Of a stretch of 64,000 bases of DNA, positions 33,070-42,269 are shown in pieces. Every line of letters begins with the position of its first letter. The first letter of the stretch is position 1. The notes below the pieces were generated by a model, which was not told the DNA's origin, ran no database searches, and saw nothing but the letters and a program-made list of their open reading frames with translations. Both the position numbers and the translations under genes were made by a program. The stretch is from the NCBI GenBank assembly GCA_965119745.1, contig OZ221973.1:1860001-1924000 (forward strand), in the 5' to 3' direction. This DNA comes from CAJFUR01 sp904420575. Its GTDB lineage: Bacteria; Actinomycetota; Coriobacteriia; Coriobacteriales; Eggerthellaceae.

Positions 33070-33579
33070 CTAGCGTCCGGCAAGCGCGTCTTTGATGGGG
33101 GCGTACGCCTCCACGAGGTCGGCAAGGCGCATGCGGGCGTTGGCGGGGCTGGTCGAGGGCAGCGCCGTGTGTGGCAGGTCGGGAAGGCCGGGCGCGCACA
33201 GGCGGCGGTACAGTGCGGCCGCCTTTGATCCGGTGGTGAACACCTTCGCGATGGGGGCATGATCGATGACGACGCGCAGGTCGTTGGGCACGGCATGCGC
33301 GATGCTCGCGTCGGACGCTCCCTCGATGTCGCAGGCGGCCAGCACGTCCCACACGGCGATGCGGTGCGCGAGCAGAAACGCCGAGCGGCCTTCGACGCCG
33401 AGCGGCTCGGGCTCGTCCCACAGCGCGCCCAGCACCTTCCAGAAGCGGTTCTGCGGATGGCCGTAGTAGAATCCCGCCGTGCGCGAGGCGGGCGAGGGCA
33501 TGGTTCCCAACACGAGCACGCGCGACCGCCCGTCGAAGACGGGCTGCAGGGGATGCTCGATGCGCTGGGCCTTCGCCAT
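33070..33579 (-). CDS. Uracil/hypoxanthine-DNA glycosylase superfamily protein
   Basis: A 169-residue protein of the Mug-like family annotated as DNA-deoxyinosine glycosylase. The N-terminal motif VLVLGTMPSPASRTAGFYYG followed by HPQNRFWKVLG holds the usual active-site GTMPSP and YYGHPQNRFW, and the C-terminal PSTSPANA is the second motif. Length is typical. It probably removes deaminated bases. It converges with the ABC exporter operon and lies 14 bases after the PEBP gene. Confidence 0.88.
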   Translation of the reverse strand: MAKAQRIEHPLQPVFDGRSRVLVLGTMPSPASRTAGFYYGHPQNRFWKVLGALWDEPEPLGVEGRSAFLLAHRIAVWDVLAACDIEGASDASIAHAVPNDLRVVIDHAPIAKVFTTGSKAAALYRRLCAPGLPDLPHTALPSTSPANARMRLADLVEAYAPIKDALAGR

Positions 33580-33592
33580 GAGGGGGCACCTT

Positions 33593-34105
33593 CTAGGCGC
33601 GGCTGGGCAGTTCGAGCGTGGACGTGGCCAGCACGTGTCCGCGTGCGGCGCGGCGAAACTCGTTCAGGTAGTATCCTTCTTCCAGGTCGAGCACGCAGTC
33701 GAGCGCATAGACCGTCAGCGTGTAGTCGTGCGTCCTGTCGGGAGGGTAGGGGCCGGCGTAGCGATAGATGATGCGCGGATCGGTATGCCCGCCGGCGAGC
33801 GGCGAGAAGTCGCTGTTCGATCCCTGCACGCAGGGCACCGCGCCCGAGGCGCTCGCGTTCTCGGGGATGAGGGCCGTGTCGGCGGGAAAGTTGCAGGCGA
33901 TCCAGTGGATCCAGCAAAAACCTCCCACCGGGATGGCGTCCCAGTCCAGAAACGTCAGGGCGAGCGAGCGCGTGCCGGCGGGCACGTCGCGCACCTCGAT
34001 GGGGAAGGACACGCAGGGATGCCCGTCGACGAGGTCCTCGGCGGGGGCGTACTTGCCGAAGCGGTCGGGCAGCAGCCCGTTTTCCAGTTCCACATGAATA
34101 TCCAT
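33593..34105 (-). CDS. PEBP family (YbhB/YbcL) protein
   Basis: A 170-residue phosphatidylethanolamine-binding-like protein. VPAGTRSLALTFLDWDAIPV followed by GFCWIHWIACNFP is the anion-pocket signature, and HTDPRIIYRYAGPYPPDRTH the second conserved strand-loop. The function of bacterial PEBP proteins is unclear. ATG at 34105 is chosen over an upstream Met because AAAGGAGACGCC sits just ahead of it. It is likely co-transcribed with the glycosylase. Confidence 0.9.
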   Translation of the reverse strand: MDIHVELENGLLPDRFGKYAPAEDLVDGHPCVSFPIEVRDVPAGTRSLALTFLDWDAIPVGGFCWIHWIACNFPADTALIPENASASGAVPCVQGSNSDFSPLAGGHTDPRIIYRYAGPYPPDRTHDYTLTVYALDCVLDLEEGYYLNEFRRAARGHVLATSTLELPSRA

Positions 34106-34137
34106 GGCGTCTCCTTTCATGCGCGCTTCATACAAAG

Positions 34138-34168
34138 CGACCCCCTGGGCCGAAGGCTTCGGGGGTCG
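34138..34168 (-). terminator. Hairpin between NlpC/P60 and PEBP genes
   Basis: cgaccccc (34138-34145) pairs with gggggtcg (34161-34168), with further pairing in the loop. It lies after the stop of the minus-strand hydrolase gene and probably ends that transcript. Confidence 0.6.
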
Positions 34169-34192
34169 TGTAAGGCTGATGGAACCGTCGGC

Positions 34193-35296
34193 CTACCAAG
34201 GCGGCCGAACGATGATCATTCCCGCATGCATGCCGGCCTGCACGACGTTATTGTAAGTGCTCGAGCAGTGGATCATCTGGCCGCCGCCTGCATAGATGCC
34301 GCAGTGTTGCCAGTTCGTGCACACATCGCCCGGCTGCGGGTCGCTCACCTGGGGCCACCCCATGAACGTGTACGTGGTTCCCACGCGGCTGTACTGGCCG
34401 GTCAGGCAATAGGACACGAAGCCCGAGCAGTCGAACGCCCCGGGACTGCAGGCTCCCCACACGTACGATGCGCAGCCCAGATAGCTGCAGGCGCGGTCGT
34501 ACGGGTCGCTGCCCTGATAGGCGGGCTGTCCGCCGCCACCGCCACCGCCGTTGTTGGGGTTATCGGACGGGGTGTTGTGGTTTTCCTGCTGCTGTTGCTG
34601 CTCGGCCTGGCGTGCCGACTCTTCCGCACGGGCCGCCGCCTCGGCCGCTTCCGCCGCCTCGCGCGCCGCGCGCTCTTCTTCGAGCAGCTGCGCCGCTTCG
34701 GCGCTCAGGTTGTTGTAGGTCTGCTGCATGGCCGCGACGGTGGCCTCGGCCTCGTCCTTGATCCGCAAGGCCTCCGCGGCCTTTTCGGACGCCACCTTTT
34801 CCTGCGCCTCGTATTCGGCCTTTTGGGCCTCGATCTCGCTGCGCAGGTCCTTCGCCTCCTGCACCATGTCGGCGTCGTTCTCGTTCACCTGGTTGAGGAT
34901 GTTCCAGTTCTGCGTGAACTCCTGGAACGTCGAGGCGCCCAAGAGGAAGTCGATGAACGTGGTGGAACCCGAGCGGTACATGCTGCGCGCCCGCATGCTC
35001 AGACGTTCCTGCAGATCGGTCAGCTGGACGTTGACCTCGTCGATGCGCGCCTGCGCCTCGTCCATCTTCGACTGGGCGTCTTCCTGCTCCTGAACGGCCG
35101 TGTGGTAAGCCATCTCGGCTTCGTCGAGCTGCGTCTCCATGGTGGTCAGCGAAGCCAGGGCCGCATCGGCCTCTGCCTGCTTTTCGGCAGCCGTGACGCC
35201 GAACGCGGGGGTAGGGCCAAGGAAAAAGGAAGCGGCAAACAAGGCGCCGCCGCCCATGAATGCTCGTCTGCTGAGTGTGATGGAATGCTCGTTCAA
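34193..35296 (-). CDS. Tat-secreted NlpC/P60 peptidoglycan hydrolase with coiled coil
   Basis: A 367-residue protein. The signal peptide has LSRRAFMGGGALFAASFFLG, a twin-arginine motif. Residues 35-210 form a long coiled coil like PcsB/RipA, followed by a Gln/Asn- and Gly-rich linker, and a C-terminal NlpC/P60 domain with catalytic Cys in GAFDCSGFVSYCL and His in WQHCGIYAGGGQMIH. It probably cleaves stem peptides at division. TTG start at 35296 is chosen because GAGGAGG sits seven bases ahead; upstream ATGs lack a ribosome site. Confidence 0.9.
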   Translation of the reverse strand: MNEHSITLSRRAFMGGGALFAASFFLGPTPAFGVTAAEKQAEADAALASLTTMETQLDEAEMAYHTAVQEQEDAQSKMDEAQARIDEVNVQLTDLQERLSMRARSMYRSGSTTFIDFLLGASTFQEFTQNWNILNQVNENDADMVQEAKDLRSEIEAQKAEYEAQEKVASEKAAEALRIKDEAEATVAAMQQTYNNLSAEAAQLLEEERAAREAAEAAEAAARAEESARQAEQQQQQENHNTPSDNPNNGGGGGGGQPAYQGSDPYDRACSYLGCASYVWGACSPGAFDCSGFVSYCLTGQYSRVGTTYTFMGWPQVSDPQPGDVCTNWQHCGIYAGGGQMIHCSSTYNNVVQAGMHAGMIIVRPPW

Positions 35297-35464
35297 TATG
35301 GTTCCTCCTCGATTGAGCATGTGGCGCGTTCGAAACAAGCTGACTGACATGATACCATGATCTGGCGAACGATCAAAAAGCCATGTGAATCCAATTCATA
35401 AACCCAGGTCAATTTGATGCTGTGCCGTAAAGGATCCGTTTCTGCGGGACAAGGGCGCCGCTTC

Positions 35465-35850
35465 TGCGGCAAGGCCGACCGCTATGGCTCCCGAATGGCA
35501 AGGTTGACCGCTATGGCGCTCCGAACGATGCCCGAGCGCCCCAGGGATTTTCGCGACCTGGGATTTTTCTGGCAAGCCGCACGAAAACGCCGCCCAAGGA
35601 GCCGAAAACCGTGCCATAACGGTCAGCCTTGCCACCGAGAGGCCACAACGGTCAGCCTTGCCATATGCGGCCTGCCGTATGGAAGGCATAGCGGTCAGCC
35701 TTGCCATTCTGCCCTGTCGTACGGCTGCCGTAGCGGTCAGACCCGCCAGTCGTCCCGTCATCTGGGAGCCGCAGCGGTCGACCGTGCCGTTCTTGCCCTG
35801 TCGGTCGGATGCTGCAACGGTTTGGCGTGCCGCTTTTCATCGTCATCCGG
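35465..35850. repeat. Tandem and inverted repeat tract around cggtcagccttgcca
   Basis: On the plus strand cggtcagccttgcca or close variants begin near 35620, 35648, 35691, 35733, 35775 and 35817; the last four steps are 42 bases each. Two inverted copies (tggcaaggttgaccg and a variant) lie at about 35467 and 35494. Units become more degenerate to the right. The minus strand has an open frame here with repeats such as KADRYG, but no ribosome site or typical protein, so I treat it as noncoding. Confidence 0.7.
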
Positions 35851-35954
35851 AGGCCCGACGCCTTTTACAAGCGTTTTGGGCCGGGAGGCGCCGAGGGCAA
35901 TCAGGCGACCAAGAGGGCAGGGAAGGGAAGGAACCTTGGGAACGAGTCTTGCAG

Positions 35955-35970
35955 CCTTATTATAATAAGG
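35955..35970. promoter_or_regulatory. Perfect 16-bp AT-rich palindrome
   Basis: ccttattataataagg is its own reverse complement and contains TATAAT (35961-35966) in a GC-rich context. It may be an operator or a promoter core for a transcript reading towards the structured region and the tRNA genes. Confidence 0.55.
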
Positions 35971-36074
35971 TAAAGATGTCGCGAGGCTTGCTTGCCGGTG
36001 CACCCATCGCGCATGCGAGTGGCCGGCAGCAGGGACAGCCGCGCTGCGCCTGCTGCAAGGCATGACCGCACCCT

Positions 36075-36212
36075 GTCCCGCTCCCGACCGGCCTCCTGCG
36101 TGCCAGCCCCCGTCGCCTGCGTCCCGCTCCCGACCGGCCTCTCCCGCGCGCTCGCGTCGTGGCAGGCGACGGGAGCCGCCTCTCACGACCGCATCCCGGC
36201 GGGAGAGGCCGG
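36075..36212. other. Strong interleaved inverted repeats upstream of the tRNA-tuf promoter
   Basis: A 21-base direct repeat starting gtcccgctcccgaccggcct occurs at 36075 and 36121. Two perfect stems interleave: cccgtcgcctgc (36109-36120) with gcaggcgacggg (36162-36173), and ccggcctctcccgc (36134-36147) with gcgggagaggccgg (36199-36212). The order A-B-A'-B' permits either a pseudoknot or two alternative hairpins. cttgccgg/ccggcaag (35989-35996 and about 36207-36214) could close the whole region. No known RNA is recognised. Confidence 0.6.
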
Positions 36213-36264
36213 CAAGAAGGAATTCGGAGGAATAGTGGAGACACTCCCGGGGGCGTGTAAACGG

Positions 36265-36293
36265 TTGACAGGCTGGTTGCGCTAGCGTATTAT
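36265..36293 (+). promoter_or_regulatory. Promoter of the tRNA-tuf operon
   Basis: TTGACA (36265-36270), 17-base spacer, TATTAT (36288-36293): near-consensus, as expected for a strongly expressed stable-RNA and elongation-factor operon. The first tRNA begins 79 bases downstream. Confidence 0.88.
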
Positions 36294-36371
36294 TCATCTG
36301 CTCGCGCGTTAGGGTTCGTTTTTCGCGCAGGCAGCAGCTTGATAAATACACATGAATTGAGCGTCGATCAT

Positions 36372-36456
36372 GGGAGTGTGCCCGAGTGGCTAAAGGGGAC
36401 GGGCTGTAAACCCGTTGGCTATGCCTACCTAGGTTCGAATCCTAGCGCTCCCACCA
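36372..36456 (+). tRNA. tRNA-Tyr (GTA)
   Basis: An 85-base class II tRNA with acceptor gggagtg/cgctccc, encoded CCA, long variable arm, and anticodon GTA in ctGTAaa. The T loop is ggttcgaatcc. Confidence 0.97.
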
Positions 36457-36460
36457 TTTC

Positions 36461-36536
36461 GCCTGTGTAGCTCAGTCGGTAGAGCACTTCGTTGGTAACG
36501 AAGAGGTCACCGGTTCAAGTCCGGTCGCAGGCTCCA
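36461..36536 (+). tRNA. tRNA-Thr (GGT)
   Basis: A 76-base tRNA; anticodon stem cttcg/cgaag with anticodon GGT; T loop ggttcaagtcc; CCA encoded. It is separated by four bases from tRNA-Tyr, so they are cut from one transcript. Confidence 0.97.
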
Positions 36537-36548
36537 GTTTGCTTTCAT

Positions 36549-36625
36549 GGCGGTGTAGCTCAGTTGGTCAGAGCACACGGTTCATACCCGTGGCGTCACT
36601 GGTTCAAATCCAGTCACCGCTACCA
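36549..36625 (+). tRNA. tRNA-Met (CAT), elongator type
   Basis: A 77-base tRNA with anticodon CAT in ttCATac, anticodon stem cacgg/ccgtg, CCA encoded. The anticodon stem lacks the three G:C pairs of initiator tRNA, so elongator Met is favoured; a CAT tRNA whose C is modified to read Ile ATA codons is not excluded. Confidence 0.93.
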
Positions 36626-36715
36626 GAGGAACTTTCGCGCCCGCTCGTCGGGCGCGTCATTTATTTTTTGTTTTCTTTTTCGCGAGAAGCGAAGCCCTTC
36701 TAAGGAGGATGACAC

Positions 36716-37918
<1,203 letters not shown>

Positions 37919-37935
37919 GCACGCATGGTTGATGC

Positions 37936-37961
37936 AGGAAGCCCGCATCCGCGGGCTTCCT
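37936..37961 (+). terminator. Hairpin after tuf
   Basis: aggaagcccgc (37936-37946) pairs perfectly with gcgggcttcct (37951-37961) on a four-base loop, then gttc. Weak U-tract; possibly partial termination before rpmG. Confidence 0.7.
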
Positions 37962-38029
37962 GTTCGGCACAGCAATGAATTCATGTGTATGTACCACAAG
38001 CTTGGCAATAGACGGTAAAAGGAGAATTC

Positions 38030-38179
38030 ATGCGTACGTTGGTCACCTTGGCGTGCACGGAGTGCAAACGCCGCAATTACACGACCAAGAAGAACAAGCA
38101 GAACAATCCTGACCGCATTGAGTTGAAGAAGTACTGCAAGTGGTGCCGTTGCCATACGGTGCACAAAGAGACTCGATAG
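38030..38179 (+). CDS. rpmG: Large-subunit ribosomal protein L33
   Basis: A 49-residue L33 reading MRTLVTLACTECKRRNYTT and ending YCKWCRCHTVHKETR. The four Cys in CTEC and CKWC mark the zinc-binding (C+) form. AAAGGAG is six bases before the ATG. It is followed by tRNA-Trp and secE, the usual order in Gram-positives. Confidence 0.97.
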   Translation: MRTLVTLACTECKRRNYTTKKNKQNNPDRIELKKYCKWCRCHTVHKETR

Positions 38180-38204
38180 AGGGTTCAGGAGAAGAAACAG
38201 GTAC

Positions 38205-38281
38205 AGGCCAGTAGCTCCAATTGGTAGAGCGGCGGTCTCCAAAACCGCATGTTGGGGGTTCGAGTCCCTCCTGGCCTGCCA
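38205..38281 (+). tRNA. tRNA-Trp (CCA)
   Basis: A 77-base tRNA; acceptor aggccag/ctggcct, anticodon CCA in ctCCAaa flanked by gcggt/accgc, discriminator G and encoded CCA. It lies between rpmG and secE. Confidence 0.97.
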
Positions 38282-38364
38282 GCTTGTCGGTACGAGCAGC
38301 CCACTGTGCGGCTGCTTGTTTGGCGTTTAGAGTACAGAGCTTTTTCCCGGCATAAAGGACACTG

Positions 38365-38808
38365 ATGGCAAAGAAATCTAAGACACAGCGAGCGAAGGCA
38401 TCCGCCGCCCGCGCCCAACGCAAGGCGCAGGCCCGCGAAGCCGAGGCTTCCGCCGCCACAGGCGGCGCGAAGGAAGCCGCCGAAGCGCAGAAGCCGAAGC
38501 GCACGTTCTTCAAGAAGGCCAGCACGGAATCCGCCGAGACGAAGGCGGTGGCCAAGGCCCCAGCTCAGGAAAAGAAGCCTGAGAAGAAGGCAGAGGCCAA
38601 GCCGGTCAAGAAGAAGCGTTTCCAGTTCCTGCGTGACGTGCGTTCCGAAATGAAGCGCGTGACGTGGCCCACGAAGCAGGACGTGCTGCGTTGGAGCGTC
38701 GTCGTGGTGGCTGCGCTGGTGTTCTTCGGCGTGTACGTGGCCTTGCTGGACAATGTCGTCATCACTCCGTTGCTCGTGGCTATTTCCGGATTGGGATTGG
38801 GGGTGTAG
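38365..38808 (+). CDS. secE: Preprotein translocase subunit SecE
   Basis: A 147-residue SecE. The conserved core FLRDVRSEMKRVTWPTKQDV and one membrane helix (about 110-130) are at the C-terminus. The first 85 residues are a highly charged Lys/Ala/Glu extension not present in the 60-70-residue minimal SecE; such extensions are common in Actinobacteria but this one is long. It precedes nusG by three bases. Confidence 0.95.
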   Translation: MAKKSKTQRAKASAARAQRKAQAREAEASAATGGAKEAAEAQKPKRTFFKKASTESAETKAVAKAPAQEKKPEKKAEAKPVKKKRFQFLRDVRSEMKRVTWPTKQDVLRWSVVVVAALVFFGVYVALLDNVVITPLLVAISGLGLGV

Positions 38809-38811
38809 GCC

Positions 38812-39342
38812 ATGTCGAAGAAATGGTACGTGCTGCACACCTATTCCGGGTACGAGAACAAGGTGAAGAAGAACCTCGAGACCCGCATCGAGACGATGGG
38901 GCTCGAGAACAACGTGTTCGGCATCGAGATCCCCACCGAGATGGTGACTGAGATCAAGGACGGCGGCCGGCGCGTCGAGAGCGAGAAGAAGGTGTTTCCC
39001 GGCTACGTGCTGGTACGCATGGAGCTGGACGACCGCAGCTGGGCCGCAGTGCGCAACACGCCGGGCGTGACCGGCTTCGTGGGAAGCCAGGGAAACCCCG
39101 CGCCGCTCACGCGCGAGGAATACAACAAGATCATGAAGCGCACCAGTCACGAAGCGCCGAAGAAGACCTCTTCGAGTCTGGAAGTGGGGCAGTCGGTGAA
39201 GGTCGTGTCGGGCCCCCTCGCGGAATTCGACGGCGTCGTGTCGGAAGTGTCTCCCGATGCGGGCAAGGTGAAGGTCATGGTGTCCATCTTCGGGCGCGAG
39301 ACTCCCGTGGAGCTCTCGTTCGACCAGGTGGCGAAAATCTAA
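38812..39342 (+). CDS. nusG: Transcription termination/antitermination factor NusG
   Basis: A 176-residue NusG: NGN domain beginning KKWYVLHTYSGYENKVKKNL, with FPGYVLVRMELDD and TPGVTGFVG, and a C-terminal KOW domain (VGQSVKVVSGPLAEFDGVVS). It links RNA polymerase with Rho or the ribosome. Full length. The start is three bases after secE. Confidence 0.98.
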   Translation: MSKKWYVLHTYSGYENKVKKNLETRIETMGLENNVFGIEIPTEMVTEIKDGGRRVESEKKVFPGYVLVRMELDDRSWAAVRNTPGVTGFVGSQGNPAPLTREEYNKIMKRTSHEAPKKTSSSLEVGQSVKVVSGPLAEFDGVVSEVSPDAGKVKVMVSIFGRETPVELSFDQVAKI

Positions 39343-39459
39343 AGGCGAGAACACAAGCGACGTTGCGTGCCCGCGTGGACCGGGGCTTCTCACGCAGCCG
39401 CCGCTTTTGTGCATAGAGAGTATCCGTTCGTAAGCGTGCATCTGAAAGGTAGCAACCAG

Positions 39460-39963
39460 ATGGCTGAAAAGAAAGCAACCGGCTTCATCAAGCTGCAAAT
39501 CCCAGCCGGCGCGGCCAACCCGGCGCCTCCGGTCGGCCCGGCCCTCGGCGCCCAGGGCGTCAACATCATGCAGTTCTGCCAGGCGTTCAATGCCCAGACG
39601 CAGGACCAGTCCGGCACCATCATCCCGGTGGAGATCACGGTCTACGAGGACAAGTCGTTCACCTTCGTGTGCAAGACCCCTCCGGCGGCCATCCTCATCA
39701 AGGAGAAGCTGGGCATCGAGCATGGCTCGGGCATCCCGCAACTCACGGCCGTGGGCACGTTGACCGAAGACCAGCTGCGCGAGATCGCCGAGATCAAGAT
39801 GCCCGACCTCAACGCCAACACCGTCGAGGCCGCCATGGAGATCATCGCCGGCACGGCGCGCAGCATGGGCGTGCGCATCGAGGGCCGCGAAATGAAGAAG
39901 AGCTACGTGCCGTCTCGCAAGGTGGCGGCCATGCTGCAAGGCAAGGAACTGGACGACGAGTAG
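39460..39963 (+). CDS. rplK: Large-subunit ribosomal protein L11
   Basis: A 167-residue L11: KATGFIKLQIPAGAANPAPP, GPALGAQGVNIMQFCQAFNA, and the rRNA-binding C-domain with GTARSMGVRIEG. It is about 25 residues longer than E. coli L11, the excess being a C-terminal tail (EMKKSYVPSRKVAAMLQGKE). ATG at 39460 follows GAAAGG. It is part of the GTPase-associated centre. Confidence 0.97.
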   Translation: MAEKKATGFIKLQIPAGAANPAPPVGPALGAQGVNIMQFCQAFNAQTQDQSGTIIPVEITVYEDKSFTFVCKTPPAAILIKEKLGIEHGSGIPQLTAVGTLTEDQLREIAEIKMPDLNANTVEAAMEIIAGTARSMGVRIEGREMKKSYVPSRKVAAMLQGKELDDE

Positions 39964-39967
39964 GTTG

Positions 39968-39994
39968 GTTGCGCCGCTCTACGAACGGCGCAAC
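39968..39994 (+). other. Post-rplK hairpin
   Basis: gttgcgccg (39968-39976) pairs with cggcgcaac (39986-39994) around a nine-base loop, five bases after the stop. It matches in position the hairpin after rpmD (783-814), and both are directly followed by the nested-hairpin element. Confidence 0.75.
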
Positions 39995-40150
39995 AGCCCG
40001 ACGCTGCGGACTCCCGTGGCACCCCGCTTTCGCGCGCTGGCGAAGACTCGCGTACCGAAGTACGCTTCGCCTTCGCCATCCCACGAATTCGGGGCACCAC
40101 GGAAGCCCTCGCTGACTTGGTAGGGACCTGTGGACGCATAGTGCGACCTG
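39995..40150 (+). ncRNA. Structured intergenic element, copy 2 (rplK-rplA)
   Basis: It aligns with 815-979: shared blocks are cgacgctgcgg, gcaccccg, the apex gcgtac-cgaa-gtacgc, aattcg..gcac, ctgac and acctgtgg. Stems are ccgtgg/ccacgg, ccccg/cgggg, tggcgaag/cttcgcca and the apex. The outer and middle arms differ in sequence from copy 1 yet still pair, which is compensatory change and supports a selected RNA fold. It is oriented with transcription in both operons. Confidence 0.6.
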
Positions 40151-40206
40151 CGGGTTTTACATAGTGGAAGGGCTCAGTGCCCGCCATACCACGAAAGGAA
40201 ACGAAC

Positions 40207-40914
40207 ATGAGCAAGAAATCCAAGAAGTACCTCGAGGCAGTCGCGAAGGTCCCCGAGGAGCCTATCGCTCCTTTGGCGGCCATGGGCCTGGTGAAGGAGA
40301 TCTCCACCGCCAACTTCGACGAGACCGTGACGGTCGACTTCCGCCTGGGCATCGACACCCGTCAGGCCGACCAGCAGCTGCGCGGCACCGTGAGCCTGCC
40401 GAACGGATCGGGCAAGACCGTCCGCGTGGCCGTGTTCGCCGAGGGCGAAGCCGCCCGTGCGGCCGAAGAGGCCGGCGCCGACATCGTCGGCACCGACGAG
40501 CTGATGGCGCAGGTCCAGGCCGGCGAGTTCAACTTCGACGCCGCCGTTGCCACGCCCGACCAGATGGGCAAGGTGGGACGCCTGGGCAAGATCCTCGGTC
40601 CCCGCGGCCTCATGCCGAACCCGAAGCTGGGCACCGTTACCAACGACGTGGCGAAGGCGATCAACGAGCTCAAGGGCGGCCGCGTGGAATACCGTGCCGA
40701 CCGCTACGGCATCGCGCATGTCATCATCGGCAAGGTGAGCTTTACGCCCGAGCAGCTGGTCGAGAACTACGGCGCGGTGTACGACGAGATCCTGCGCATG
40801 AAGCCGTCGGCAGCCAAGGGCAAGTACGTGAAGTCCATCACCGTGGCTTCCACCATGAGCCCGGGCGTCAAGGTGGACTCTTCCGTGACGCGCAATTACA
40901 CGGAAACCGAGTAG
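40207..40914 (+). CDS. rplA: Large-subunit ribosomal protein L1
   Basis: A 235-residue L1: SKKYLEAVAKVPEEPIAPLA, VDFRLGIDTRQADQQLRGTV, and the signature DQMGKVGRLGKILGPRGLMP with NPKLGTVTND. It binds 23S rRNA at the L1 stalk and often its own mRNA. ATG at 40207 follows GAAAGGAAACG; an upstream in-frame ATG has a worse site. rplJ and rplL do not follow here. Confidence 0.98.
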   Translation: MSKKSKKYLEAVAKVPEEPIAPLAAMGLVKEISTANFDETVTVDFRLGIDTRQADQQLRGTVSLPNGSGKTVRVAVFAEGEAARAAEEAGADIVGTDELMAQVQAGEFNFDAAVATPDQMGKVGRLGKILGPRGLMPNPKLGTVTNDVAKAINELKGGRVEYRADRYGIAHVIIGKVSFTPEQLVENYGAVYDEILRMKPSAAKGKYVKSITVASTMSPGVKVDSSVTRNYTETE

Positions 40915-41126
40915 CCTTCGGCCACGACACCTCGAAGGCTTTCACGCGAGGCATTGGCCGCACGCTCTGGAGCACCGTGCGGGCTTGTCGGCCGAGGATG
41001 CGCTCGGGGACGTTCCGCAAAGCATCGATCGCCGACCCGACACGGCGGCTCCTCGAGTCAGAATGGCTTTTTGGCCAGGCATGGCAGGGAAGTTGGAGAA
41101 AGGGATCTTCGGATCCCTTTCTTTTT
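40915..41126 (+). terminator. Structured rplA trailer with UUCG terminator
   Basis: ccttcg/cgaagg closes a hairpin at 40915-40938, and ccgcacg/cgtgcgg another at 40958-40982. The end is a textbook terminator: aaagggatc (41099-41107), UUCG tetraloop, gatcccttt (41112-41120), then CTTTTT. The long structured trailer of 180 bases is not explained; rplJL and its leader would normally lie here. Confidence 0.85.
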
Positions 41127-41190
41127 GGATTTCAATGTGATATCATATTTATATCAGCAAGGCCGATCGATCGCTGGACTTTCGATCGGC
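41125..41190 (+). promoter_or_regulatory. Promoter and leader of the SPFH gene
   Basis: TTGGAT (41125-41130) with TTTATA 17 bases on (41148-41153) may be the promoter. tgatat/atatca (41138-41156) is a dyad around the spacer and could be an operator. The leader holds gccgatcga (41162-41170) pairing with tcgatcggc (41182-41190). Confidence 0.55.
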
Positions 41191-41213
41191 ATCCCGTTTA
41201 AGGAGGAACCGTC

Positions 41214-42224
41214 ATGTCTGTTCGCGAAGTGTCCCGGCCCGAGGGATCGGCAAGCGTCGAAAGGACCGTCCACGCACGGAGCGGCTGGCCGATGCTGCTG
41301 CTGACCGCCGTCGCGACCGCCGTGCCCGTCACGGCCATCGTCGCTGGCGCCATGATGATGCCTCCCGACGAGATGCCCGTCACCACTGCCGCGCAGACGC
41401 TGGGCGTCGTGCTGTTGGTGGTGGGGATCGTCGGCGTGTGCGTGGTGCCGTTGCTGTTGCTCATGGGCTTCTTCACCATCCAGCCGAATCAGGCGCGCGT
41501 TCTCATCCTGTTCGGCGACTACAAGGGCACGGTCCGCGACGAGGGCTTCCATTGGGCGAATCCCTTTCTTTCCCGGTCGGCTGGCACGACGGTCGACGCG
41601 GAAAGCGGCAAGAACGTGCCCATCTCCACGAAGGTGTCGCTGCGCGCCCGCACGTACAATGGCGAGCATCTGAAGGTGAACGACAAGTGTGGCAATCCCA
41701 TCGAGATCGCCGACGTCATTGTGTGGCGCGTGGAGAACACGGCGAAGGCGCTCTTCGACGTGGACGACTACAACACCTACGTGCACACGCAGAGCGAGAC
41801 TGCGTTGCGCCATGTGGCCACCACCTACGCCTACGACCAGATGCCCGGCGCGGAGGACGACGAGATCACGCTCCGCAGCAACATCGAGGAAGTGTCCGCC
41901 GCCCTCAAGGAGGAACTGGCCGTGCGCCTGGAGAAGGCCGGCGTCGTGATCGACGACGCGCGGCTCACGCATCTGGCCTACGCGCCCGAGATCGCCCAGG
42001 CGATGCTGCGCCGCCAGCAGGCCGATGCCGTCATCGCTGCCCGCGAGAAGATCGTGCAGGGCGCCGTGGGCATGGTGGAGATGGCGCTTGCCGAGCTTTC
42101 GGCGAAGAACGTGGTAGACTTGGACGACGAACGCAAAGCCGCCATGGTCTCGAACCTCATGGTGGTCCTGTGCGGCGAATCCGACGCGCAGCCCGTGCTG
42201 AACACGGGCACGCTGTACCAGTAA
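41214..42224 (+). CDS. SPFH/Band 7 (prohibitin-like) membrane protein
   Basis: A 336-residue protein with two N-terminal hydrophobic segments (about 26-46 and 62-85), then an SPFH domain: FFTIQPNQARVLILFGDYKG, VRDEGFHWANPF, LKVNDKCGNPIEIADVIVWR. A helical region with YAPEIAQAMLRRQQADAVIA closes it. SPFH proteins form membrane microdomain scaffolds. AAGGAGG precedes the ATG. A ribbon-helix-helix gene follows, a pairing often seen in Actinobacteria. Confidence 0.9.
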   Translation: MSVREVSRPEGSASVERTVHARSGWPMLLLTAVATAVPVTAIVAGAMMMPPDEMPVTTAAQTLGVVLLVVGIVGVCVVPLLLLMGFFTIQPNQARVLILFGDYKGTVRDEGFHWANPFLSRSAGTTVDAESGKNVPISTKVSLRARTYNGEHLKVNDKCGNPIEIADVIVWRVENTAKALFDVDDYNTYVHTQSETALRHVATTYAYDQMPGAEDDEITLRSNIEEVSAALKEELAVRLEKAGVVIDDARLTHLAYAPEIAQAMLRRQQADAVIAAREKIVQGAVGMVEMALAELSAKNVVDLDDERKAAMVSNLMVVLCGESDAQPVLNTGTLYQ

Positions 42225-42269
42225 GAAGGAGGCGGCCGCCGAGCCAAGGGTCCGGCGGCCGCACGAGCC

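Noticed and set aside
35396..35761. Minus-strand 121-residue frame with repeated short peptides
   Set aside because: The frame arises from the 42-bp repeats, lacks a ribosome site and shows no protein-like composition.
35620..35850. CRISPR array
   Set aside because: Units recur every 42 bases but are degenerate, there are inverted copies, the spacers are also repeated, and no cas gene is near.
36075..36212. RNase P RNA, tmRNA or 6S RNA
   Set aside because: Too short and without the conserved cores of these RNAs that I can recognise; reported only as an unidentified structured region.
40915..41098. L10 leader-like RNA after rplA
   Set aside because: The region is structured and is where an rplJ leader would be expected, but rplJ and rplL do not follow and I could not match the known L10-leader core by eye.
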